In this document: one piece after another, positions 44,651 through 51,628 of the stretch
How positions within the stretch are numbered: position 1 is the stretch's first letter
Layout: the number at the start of each line of letters is the position of its first letter
Notes under the pieces: model-generated
What the model was told of the DNA's origin: nothing
What the model saw: only the letters and a program-made list of their open reading frames with translations
Database searches by the model: none
NCBI GenBank assembly: GCA_031292565.1
Contig: JARLGW010000014.1
Coordinates: forward strand, 1-64,000
Reading direction: 5' to 3'
Source of the DNA: Paludibacteraceae bacterium
GTDB lineage: Bacteria > Bacteroidota > Bacteroidia > Bacteroidales > Paludibacteraceae
DNA: 64,000 nt
Translations under genes and position numbers: made by a program

Positions 44651-44877
44651 GCAAAGTAAAAATCACCAACGTGAAAGTGTACAAAAAAGTACCAGAGTAC
44701 ACGTTAACCGAAACCCCGAAAGGAGTACGTGAAAAACAGTCAACAACCCAAGCCTTGCAGTTCAACTTCAACGGTAGTGACTTTATGGACAAAACGCAAC
44801 TCGAACTTTACCGCCGCCGCTTCAAGCGCGAAGACCCCCTGCTCACCGTGCTGCTCACCTACGAAGAAGTCAGTTAG
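44647..44877 (+). CDS. Small early protein, unknown function
   Basis: 76 residues (MSKVKITNVKVYKKVPEY ... RRRFKREDPLLTVLLTYEEVS). Strand-rich and soluble; begins within an ATGA overlap. No family recognised. It is the last gene before a 600-base block of repeats. Confidence 0.6.
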   Translation: MSKVKITNVKVYKKVPEYTLTETPKGVREKQSTTQALQFNFNGSDFMDKTQLELYRRRFKREDPLLTVLLTYEEVS

Positions 44878-45500
44878 CCAATCCGTCAATTAGCCAATTA
44901 AAGAATGGGGAAAATAAGATTTTAGAACAAAGAATAAAGACAAAAGAAAGATTAAACGCGAAGACACAAAGACGCAAAGAATAATTGATAATTTGCAATT
45001 CATTGAATGAAGAAGAAACACGTGCAAACGCAAAATGAAGACTGCAAGAGCATTCCAAACTCTCCTCCTCTCGATAGCTGTAGGGAGGAGGGTTCGGTGG
45101 AGATCTAATGAACGCCAAGGTGCTAAGAGCAAAGATGGAAGAACAAAGACAAAAGACAATACCCATCTCCTTGTAAAATATCCATTCTCCCCTCCTTGGG
45201 AGGGGCAGGGGGAGGCCAATTCTTTGGAAGGATCGGGGAAGTCGGAAAAGAACGAAGAATAAAGACGGGCAGCCCCGTAGTAACAGGTCGTGACCTGTCC
45301 GCCAAAAAAACAATTTGTGCCAATTTGTGAGTATTCGTGTATTTGTGTTCAGTCAAGAAAAGAAAAACCAATATTGTAATCACAACGTGATTGAACGTGC
45401 ATAGCCGCGGGTGCAACCCGTGGAAACAATACACGGTGAAAACCTGAACCCTAAAGGGGGGGGGCAACAACGAAAGCGAACAAAGAACAAAAACACGCAA
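44878..45500. repeat. Repeat-module array 1 inside the phage-like element
   Basis: A gene-free stretch built of modules: 'gccaatccgtcaattagccaattaaagaatg' (44877-44907), 'agaacaaagaataaagac...gattaaacgcgaagacac' (44924-44983), 'ctcctcctctcgatagctgtagggaggag' (45061-45089), 'ctcccctccttgggaggggcaggggg' (45185-45210), an ACAGGTC-GT-GACCTGT palindrome (45283-45298), and 'caatttgtgccaatttgtgagtattcg' (45310-45336). Open frames on either strand here are translations of repeats. Confidence 0.7.
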
Positions 45501-45869
45501 ATGCGAAAAACCAACAACCAGCACATATCCATCACCCCTCCTCCCGATAGCTATCGGGAGGAGGGGCAGGGTGAGGCTAAGGCGGTATCCCCCGGCCACA
45601 AATACATAGCCCGATGGCATTTCAACTACGACCAGTGCGACTGTATCACCGGCCCCATTGAAATCATCGTGGTATATCCCGACCAAAGCTACCTCTTCAC
45701 CCACACCAACAAATGGGGCACCACCACCTGGAATTCCACCCGATGCCGACACATCGAGCTGATACGGAAAGTGGAAGCCCCCAACCCCGAAGGGGGCTTA
45801 AAGAACAAAAAACAAAGAGAGCAAAGAATAAAGACGATAAGATTAAACGCGAAGCCGCGAAGTCGCTAA
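45501..45869 (+). CDS. Protein of unknown function with repeat-derived ends
   Basis: 122 residues from the ATG at 45501 (MRKTNNQHIS). The core (about 33-93, GHKYIARWHFNYDQCDCI, GPIEIIVVYPDQSYLFTH, WGTTTWNSTRCRHIEL) reads as a compact strand-rich domain with spaced aromatics and cysteines. The residues before it (ITPPPDSYREEGQGEA) are a direct translation of the CCCCTCC palindrome module. The residues after it (APNPEGGLKNKKQREQRIKT) are a translation of the GC-rich and AAAGAATAAAGAC modules. The true start could be further in. Function unknown. Confidence 0.5.
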   Translation: MRKTNNQHISITPPPDSYREEGQGEAKAVSPGHKYIARWHFNYDQCDCITGPIEIIVVYPDQSYLFTHTNKWGTTTWNSTRCRHIELIRKVEAPNPEGGLKNKKQREQRIKTIRLNAKPRSR

Positions 45870-46271
45870 GAATGCCATCACCCCTCCTTGGGAGAGGTAG
45901 GGGAGCAAATTAAACGCTAGGACACGAAGACGCAAAGAATAAAAGGAACCCTCACCTGAATGGAATTTCTCCTAAAAACACTACTGTTAGTACATGTAAG
46001 CCCCTTTAGGGGTTTGGGGTAAAATAAAGAATAGAAACAAAACACGCAAATGCGAATAAATGAAAGCCACGAAGAATCCCCTCCTCTCGATAGCTATCGG
46101 GCAGGGGGCAGGGGGCAGGTCAAATTTGTGCAATTTGTCTTCTCCACCCTCTACTAGAGCAGAGCAGAGCCCCGGCACAGCAATTTCCCTTAACGTCTTA
46201 ACGTCTTAACTTCTGTATTCTGACATCTATATTCCCAATTACGAATTATAAATTAATAATTATGAATTAAC
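45870..46271. repeat. Repeat-module array 2 inside the phage-like element
   Basis: A 402-base gap with 'cacccctccttgggagaggtagggg' (45887-45911), 'aaattaaacgctaggacacgaagacg' (45907-45932), 'agcccctttaggggtttggggt' (46000-46021), 'ctcctctcgatagctatcggg' (46081-46101), 'gtgcaatttgtc' and 'aattacgaattataaattaataattatgaatt' (46236-46267). No gene is seen. Confidence 0.65.
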
Positions 46272-47363
46272 ATGAAACATCTCCCATTTTTCACCGACAC
46301 CGCCAGCCCCACCCACGCCAAGATAGCCATCTACGGAGCCGCAGGAACAGGCAAAACATACACCGCCTGCCAAATAGCCATCGGGCTATGCAAAGAAAAA
46401 CAACTCAAGAAACCCATTGCCATTTTCGACACTGAAAACGGCTCCGACTTTCTACAGCCCCTATTCGCCAAAGAAGGCATCACCTGCCACGTGAAAAAAT
46501 CACGTACCTTCCCCGACCTCATCACCGCCTGCCACATCGCCGCCGAAAAAGCCTCCGTGCTCATCATCGACAGCATCACCCACGTGTGGCGCGAGCTCAC
46601 CCAATCCTACCTTGACCAGTACAACCGCGACAGGCTCCTGAGCCTCACCCGGAAATATGGAGCCGTGTGGACACGCAACAACTTCCGCCCAGCCCTGCAA
46701 CTAGAGCCACAGCAATGGGCACACCTAAAATCCGTGTGGGCCGAATTTACAGATCTCTACCTCGGCAGCCCCTTGCACATCATCGTATGTGGCCGCGAAG
46801 CCGAACAATACCAGTACACCGAGAACGAAAGCGGACGGCTTGAACTCATCCAGGCAGGCACCCGCATATCAGGCGAAAAAGAACTCAGCCACGAGCCATC
46901 ACTACTCATACAGATGACCTGCCGAGCGGTGGGCGACACTGAAAAAATAATAGCCCACGTGGAAAAAGACCGTTCCGGCCAGCTCAACCAAAAAGAATTC
47001 GTGCAGCCCCGCTACCAAAACTTCAAGCCCTACATCCGCCAGCTCGGCACCCGGCGCATGCGCAACATGCCCAACCTATATCAAAACAGCTCCCGAAGCC
47101 TCTTTGAAGGCAGAACCTTGAACCCTGACGACGAATTTGCCATCGAACGCCGCCTCCGCACCCAGCTATCGGAAGAAATAAAAGGCCTGCTCGACCTCAA
47201 AATACCCGGACAAACAGCCCAAGCCCGGCAAGAACGCTTGGAGCTGCTCCACGCCACCCTCCACACCCTCTCGTGGACAAAGGTGGAAAACACCCCCTCC
47301 GCCACCCTCCAACAAGCCCTGGATGAACTGTGGGAAAAACTGGCCAATGTGCCAATATGCTAA
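46272..47363 (+). CDS. Sak4-like phage AAA ATPase (RecA-fold)
   Basis: 363 residues. Walker A YGAAGTGKTYTA (residues 21-32), then FDTENGSDFLQPLF and Walker B ASVLIIDSITHVWREL (about 95-110) give a RecA-like core typical of phage nucleotide-binding proteins of the Sak4 group, which assist single-strand annealing and recombination. The C-terminal half is charged and helical (RRLRTQLSEEIKGLLDLKI). The last residues (LANVPIC) and the stop codon lie in a gccaatgtgccaatatg repeat module. Codons are C-ending, unlike the host genes. Supports a phage replication/recombination module. Confidence 0.78.
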   Translation: MKHLPFFTDTASPTHAKIAIYGAAGTGKTYTACQIAIGLCKEKQLKKPIAIFDTENGSDFLQPLFAKEGITCHVKKSRTFPDLITACHIAAEKASVLIIDSITHVWRELTQSYLDQYNRDRLLSLTRKYGAVWTRNNFRPALQLEPQQWAHLKSVWAEFTDLYLGSPLHIIVCGREAEQYQYTENESGRLELIQAGTRISGEKELSHEPSLLIQMTCRAVGDTEKIIAHVEKDRSGQLNQKEFVQPRYQNFKPYIRQLGTRRMRNMPNLYQNSSRSLFEGRTLNPDDEFAIERRLRTQLSEEIKGLLDLKIPGQTAQARQERLELLHATLHTLSWTKVENTPSATLQQALDELWEKLANVPIC

Positions 47364-47753
47364 TGTGCCAATATGCCAATTAAAAGAATGAAGAAAATTA
47401 AAGAAATTAAAAAATAAGGGGAGAATAACTGCAGGTTGGTGCCTGAGCGGAGTCGAAGGCAGCGAAGTCGAAGTCAGCGGTGGAAAAGTGAGAATTTAAT
47501 CACGGGCAATAAAGAACAAAGACGGAAATCCCCGTAGTGACAGGTCGCGACCTGTCACATGAAAAAAGAAGCAAGCAGGATAAGTATGTAAAAAAACATA
47601 AACGCAAAGACGCTAAAAAATAATTCATAATTGATAATTCACAATTCATAGAATGAAAAATAAACACGCAAATGCGAAAGCCAAACAGCCAGTACATTAT
47701 TGTCCCGATAGCTATCGGGAGGAGGGGGCAGGGGAGGCTAAAATTATATATAT
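47364..47753. repeat. Repeat-module array 3
   Basis: A 390-base gap with 'aattaaaagaatgaagaaaattaaagaaatt' (47379-47409), 'ggtgcctgagcggagtcgaaggcagcgaagtcgaag' (47437-47472), a perfect 22-bp palindrome centred on GGTCGCGACC (47537-47558), 'ataattgataattcacaattcatagaatg' (47626-47654), and 'cccgatagctatcgggaggagggggcagg' (47703-47731). Confidence 0.7.
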
Positions 47754-48554
47754 ATGACCAAACACACCAGTTATTTTTCACACGATAGCAACTCCCGCAA
47801 CGATGAGAAAATTCTCGCCGTGCGAATGCGGCATGGTGCAGAAGGATACGGCGTTTACTTTATGATACTCGAAAGGCTGCGGGAAGAGGACGATTACACC
47901 ATAACCAAGGATTACAACACCTTGGCGTTCGACTTCCGCGTAAGCTCCGCCCTCATCAAATCCATCGTGGAGGACTTCAACCTATTCACCACCACGCCCG
48001 ACGGCAAACGCTTCTACTCCAAAAACTTCATGGAGCGCATGCAGCTCAAGGATGAAGCCAGCCGGAAACGATCTGATGCCGGACGCAAAGGTATGGAAGC
48101 CCGTTGGCGCGTAACAACGTTACCCTTTGAAGATAACAATGTTATAACAAACGTAGAAAATTCTATAACAAGTAAAGAAAATAAAAGTAAAGCAAAACAA
48201 AACAAAGAAAAAGAAAGCAAAAATACACCAACACACCCCCCCGCGGGCATGATAAACGTAAGCCAGATAGAAGCCTACCTCGGAGGCGAGCAAAGCTGGC
48301 AGGAAATAATATGCATGCAAAACAACATCACGCCCGAAGAACTCCATCACCACATAAGCCAATTTGCCAACCTGCTGGGCGAGCGCGGCGAAACAGGGAA
48401 AACCCCCAAGGATGCCAAAAGCCATTTTGCCAACTGGTTGAAAATCAAACTCAAAGAAAAAAATGAAACCCATGCAAAAAACAACACCAATAACTCTGCC
48501 GACCAACTCCAGCGAGACCTTGCAAACTTCGCCTCCACCCACGTGGGTCGGTGA
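47754..48554 (+). CDS. DUF4373 (Lin1244/Lin1753-like) phage protein
   Basis: 266 residues. The N-terminal ~95 residues (YFSHDSNSRNDEKILAVRMRHGAEGYGVYFMILERLREE ... FYSKNFMERM) are the DUF4373 domain found in phage and mobile-element proteins, related to replication initiation/DnaD-like proteins. A Lys/Asn-rich linker and a C-terminal helical part (ISQFANLLGERGETGKTPKDAKSHFANWLKIKL) follow, the latter like a DnaC/DnaD end. Likely helps recruit host replication. It overlaps the next gene by about 90 bases. Confidence 0.78.
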   Translation: MTKHTSYFSHDSNSRNDEKILAVRMRHGAEGYGVYFMILERLREEDDYTITKDYNTLAFDFRVSSALIKSIVEDFNLFTTTPDGKRFYSKNFMERMQLKDEASRKRSDAGRKGMEARWRVTTLPFEDNNVITNVENSITSKENKSKAKQNKEKESKNTPTHPPAGMINVSQIEAYLGGEQSWQEIICMQNNITPEELHHHISQFANLLGERGETGKTPKDAKSHFANWLKIKLKEKNETHAKNNTNNSADQLQRDLANFASTHVGR

Positions 48555-49077
48555 AATAAGGCAACGGTATGGCAACGACCTTTCGTTCCTCCAAACCTTC
48601 AACCCCTCCCTCCAAGCCCCCTACATCACCCAAAGCCTAGCCCGGTGCTTCATCGGCAGTGCCCCCAGCCTGGCACGCGTGCAAGCCACCTACGGCTTCG
48701 GCACCACCATCACCTGGCTCTCAGCCCAGCTCGTGGATCTTGCCCTCTTTTCGGGCATCAAGGAAAAGCCCAACCTGGAGCAAATCACCGCCATTGCCGA
48801 AACCATCCTCGTCAGCTACAGTCACCTCAAAGTAACCGAGCTCATGGTATTCTTCCAGAAGTTCAAAGCCGGGGAGTACGGCCGCTTCTACGGGGTGATT
48901 GACGGGCTGGTAATCACCGACGCCCTCAACAACTTCCTGCCCTACCGCAAGCAAATGATAGACCGCTTCGAAAAAGAAAAGGCCGATCGCGAGCAAGCCG
49001 AAAAGCGCGAACGCTCCGACCAAAACACCCTCACCCACGAGGAATACGAGTTGCTGCGGTGGTATTATAATATGTAA
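48463..49077 (+). CDS. DUF6633-family protein
   Basis: 204 residues. The core SLARCFIGSAPSLARVQATYG ... LNQ-type LALFSGIKEKPNLEQITAIAETI ... LKVTELMVFFQKFKAGEYGRFYGVIDGLVITDAL fits the DUF6633 pattern that I associate with Bacteroidota prophages, usually beside DUF4373 genes. All helical and cytoplasmic; role unknown but likely in replication. The first 30 codons overlap the end of the DUF4373 gene in another frame, so the exact start is uncertain. Confidence 0.72.
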   Translation: MKPMQKTTPITLPTNSSETLQTSPPPTWVGEIRQRYGNDLSFLQTFNPSLQAPYITQSLARCFIGSAPSLARVQATYGFGTTITWLSAQLVDLALFSGIKEKPNLEQITAIAETILVSYSHLKVTELMVFFQKFKAGEYGRFYGVIDGLVITDALNNFLPYRKQMIDRFEKEKADREQAEKRERSDQNTLTHEEYELLRWYYNM

Positions 49078-49320
49078 TTTTTGGAGACAAAAGAGCAAAG
49101 AATAAAGATAATAAGATTAAACGCTAAGACGGAAAGACGCGAAGATGAAAGAGCAAAGAATAAAAGACAGTCTGGATATACCAATCACCTCTCCTTAGGA
49201 AGGGCAGGGGGGAGGTCTGAATTTTCAAGCCCAGAAGAGACAGCTTGCTAGCTGTCTCTTAGAAATCCATTCGTGTTCATTTGTGTAATTTGTGTTCTGC
49301 CCTTTTCTTTCCGAACAAAG
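49078..49320. repeat. Repeat-module array 4
   Basis: 'gagcaaagaataaagataataagattaaacgctaagacg' (49090-49128) with a second part (49149-49165), 'caatcacctctccttaggaagggcagggg' (49182-49210), a GAGACAGCT/AGCTGTCTC hairpin (49237-49258), and 'tcatttgtgtaatttgtgttctg' (49277-49299). Confidence 0.65.
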
Positions 49321-49336
49321 GCACCCCCCAGCCACG

Positions 49337-49702
49337 CTAAAGTTTAAAAACCACAATCAACACAAACAACAAAAGGAAAGAAGTCAGTAAGTAACCAACG
49401 TAAAAAACATTGCCCAGCATTTTTTTTACCCTGGTTTCGTTTTTGTATTTATTACAAATCTCGGTCGCCCTTCTTTTGTAATAACGAACATTTACGTACA
49501 GCAAAATAGAAATCAACAAGATGAGGCTCGCAAAAACCACTCCCGTGGTAAGAAACAGCATCAAACTGTCGATAAAAATAAACGCCGTAAATAAATTTAC
49601 AGATTCCAGCACGCTAATCATTATGGCCGAGGTGAGCAACGGATCAGCATGCCTGATTCTCAGATTATAAGCATAATCCTTGTAGAAAAAATAGTTCAAC
49701 AT
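49337..49702 (-). CDS. Multi-span membrane protein on the opposite strand
   Basis: 121 residues. About three to four membrane segments: SAIMISVLESVNLFTAFIFIDSLMLFLTTG, VFASLILLISILLYVNV and a C-terminal VFYVGYLLTSFLLLFVLIVVF. AT-rich and host-like in codon use, and opposite in direction to every surrounding gene of the element. It may be a cargo (moron) gene such as an exclusion or immunity protein; no family is recognised. Confidence 0.55.
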   Translation of the reverse strand: MLNYFFYKDYAYNLRIRHADPLLTSAIMISVLESVNLFTAFIFIDSLMLFLTTGVVFASLILLISILLYVNVRYYKRRATEICNKYKNETRVKKMLGNVFYVGYLLTSFLLLFVLIVVFKL

Positions 49703-49739
49703 AAATTTAAGGGTGTAGAGGTGTAGTCAATAAGTAAAA

Positions 49740-49992
49740 TTCCTTTCTTTTTTTGAGTTATATAAATTCCGGTTCTATATACAAAGTTAATAAATCCGAT
49801 TTTAAATAAAGAATGCAAAATGTTAAAGAATAAAGAGCAAAGACAATAAGAAGATTAAACGCGAAGGCACGAGGACGCGAAAGAGAGTAAAGAATAAAGA
49901 ACTACATAACTCAAAAAAAAGACTGTTAGCTTATACCCATCTCCCCTCCTTGGGAGGGGGTCGGGGGAGGCTTATTAAAAATTATAAATTAA
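49740..49992. repeat. Repeat-module array 5
   Basis: 'aaagaataaagagcaaagacaataagaagattaaacgcgaaggcacgagg' (49824-49873) and 'catctcccctccttgggagggggtcggggg' (49939-49968), followed by 'aaaaattataaattaaa' directly before the next start codon. Confidence 0.6.
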
Positions 49993-49993
49993 A

Positions 49994-50446
49994 ATGGCCC
50001 TACTAAACACCATCAAAGGCATCATTCAAACCACCAACGCCAACTACCGCATGCTCAACCCCGACGCGCCCACCTACAAAGTAATGTACGAAGAAAGCAG
50101 CATGATGAACATCCAAGCCGACGAGCTCAATCAAGCCGACAGCTTCGTGTATATCGAAGAATTCATCACCGGGCGATACACCCGCGAAAAATACTTCAAA
50201 AGCAAAACCATGAAAATGCAGCTCTACTTCTGCAAATTCACACAATTACACCAAGACGCCACCACCCGCGAAGCCCTCCGCGACCAAATAGAAACCGAAA
50301 TAGTAGAGCCCTTCATGGACGCCTACAAGCAAGCCGCCCTTTTTGACGACGTGAAGCAATACAACCTCAGCTACCCCTTCCCCCGCTTCGATGCCAACGA
50401 AGTGTCAGTCATGCTCGAATTTGAATGCACACTGAAAAGATGCTGA
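49994..50446 (+). CDS. Putative tail-completion-like phage protein
   Basis: 150 residues, soluble. The central YIEEFITGRYTREKYFKSK ... MQLYFCKFTQLHQDATTRE and EIVEPFMDAYK text recurs, as I recall, in tail modules of Bacteroidota prophages, in the position of neck or tail-terminator proteins. I cannot prove the role. It is the first gene of the tail-like module and is separated from the next by a repeat block. Strongly C-ending codons. Confidence 0.55.
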   Translation: MALLNTIKGIIQTTNANYRMLNPDAPTYKVMYEESSMMNIQADELNQADSFVYIEEFITGRYTREKYFKSKTMKMQLYFCKFTQLHQDATTREALRDQIETEIVEPFMDAYKQAALFDDVKQYNLSYPFPRFDANEVSVMLEFECTLKRC

Positions 50447-50725
50447 AACGCAGAACAAAGAATAAAGACAAAAGAAAGATTAAACGCTAAGACACGAGGA
50501 CGCAAAGAATAAAGAAAAACATAACCGAGAAAAAAGGACTGCTAGTACACACCCATCACCCCTCCACTGGAGGAGTCGGAAGAGGCTAATTCCTTCGGAG
50601 GGGCAGTGGAGGTCGGATAAAAAAACATTTTGAGTCATTTTGTGTCATTCGTGTAATTTGTGTTCCCCCGCATCATCCGCAGCCAAGACGGTGCACGCAC
50701 CGTCTCTACAATCAACCATCAACCC
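50447..50725. repeat. Repeat-module array 6
   Basis: 'agaacaaagaataaagac...gattaaacgctaagacacgagg' (50452-50500), 'catcacccctccactggaggagtcgg' (50555-50580), 'cattcgtgtaatttgtgttccc' (50646-50667) and 'aagacggtgcacgcaccgtctctac' (50685-50709), the last shared with about 23300. Confidence 0.65.
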
Positions 50726-51220
50726 ATGAAATTCAAAAACCCATTCACCCCCAAGCTACCACACCACATCAGCCCCATCGACATCAAAGGCGGCAAGCTC
50801 ACCTTCGGGCAACGCATTGAGCTCGGCAAACTCTACCAAAGCCAACAAAGCGAAATAGAAAAATTTGAACAAACATTTCAAATACTCCACGGCTTCACCC
50901 CCAAGCCACGCCACTACAAAAGCCTGATAGCCTACTTCAACCAAATAATAGAAGGCATCACCCACTGGATAAAGCAAGAAACAACCCTGCTCAACTACCA
51001 GCCCAGCGCCGAAGAAAAACAAGCAGGCATAACCGACTTCACCGCCAAGGTAGGCGAATTTACCACCATCAAAGCCCTAGCCAAAACCTACGGCAAAGAC
51101 CCTGACGAAATACTAGAGTGGGAGTATGGCAAAGTATTCGGCATCCTATACACCGACCTCGAAGAATACAAGTTCAACCAGCGATACAACAAAATAATAC
51201 AATCAAAATACAAAACCTAA
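50726..51220 (+). CDS. Putative tail assembly chaperone
   Basis: 164 residues from the ATG at 50726 (MKFKNPFTPKLPHH). Helical; the C-terminal KALAKTYGKDPDEILEWEYGKVFGILYTDLEEYKFNQRY resembles the tail-assembly chaperones that precede tape-measure genes. Size and position fit. The stop overlaps the next start as TAATG. The frame of the next gene is open for 100 bases inside this one, as in gpG/gpGT pairs, but no canonical slippery heptamer is present, so restart at TAATG is more likely. Confidence 0.5.
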   Translation: MKFKNPFTPKLPHHISPIDIKGGKLTFGQRIELGKLYQSQQSEIEKFEQTFQILHGFTPKPRHYKSLIAYFNQIIEGITHWIKQETTLLNYQPSAEEKQAGITDFTAKVGEFTTIKALAKTYGKDPDEILEWEYGKVFGILYTDLEEYKFNQRYNKIIQSKYKT

Positions 51221-51627
51221 TGGCCGACACCCTGCAAAACATACTGGAACAAAACCTAGCCACCCTGCAAGCCGACATGCAGCAAGCCTACCAGCAGGAA
51301 AACGGCACCGCCGCCGACTTCTCCCACACCGTCACCGCCAACACCGGCACCCTGCTAGGCCCCGACCTCGCCGCCGGAGCCGACAACTTTGAGCAAATAC
51401 TACAAGAATGGATTGCCGCCCGGGGCATCACCATCCACAACCAGGACGAGCTCGACCGCGTAGCCCGATTCCTGCAATGGTGGATACAAAAAAACGGAAC
51501 CACACAATTCCGCTCCGCCCAAACCGACCCTTACACACCCCTTATAGCCGCCTTCACCCAGCGACTCAACGCCCAGGTAACCGATTATTATGCAACCCAA
51601 ATACAAACCCAACTAGCACAACGATAA
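51220..51627 (+). CDS. Small tail-module protein, unknown function
   Basis: 135 residues (MADTLQNILEQNLATLQADM ... YYATQIQTQLAQR). Helical and Gln-rich, soluble. Coupled to the preceding gene by TAATG and followed one base after its stop by the large structural gene. No family recognised. Confidence 0.6.
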   Translation: MADTLQNILEQNLATLQADMQQAYQQENGTAADFSHTVTANTGTLLGPDLAAGADNFEQILQEWIAARGITIHNQDELDRVARFLQWWIQKNGTTQFRSAQTDPYTPLIAAFTQRLNAQVTDYYATQIQTQLAQR

Positions 51628-51628
51628 A

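Noticed and set aside
45123-45752. 209-codon minus-strand frame
   Set aside because: Mostly a translation of repeat modules; no protein-like core.
51118-51220. Programmed -1 frameshift between the two small tail genes, as in gpG/gpGT
   Set aside because: The second frame is open inside the first, but no X-XXY-YYZ slippery site is present, and a TAATG stop-start overlap explains expression.
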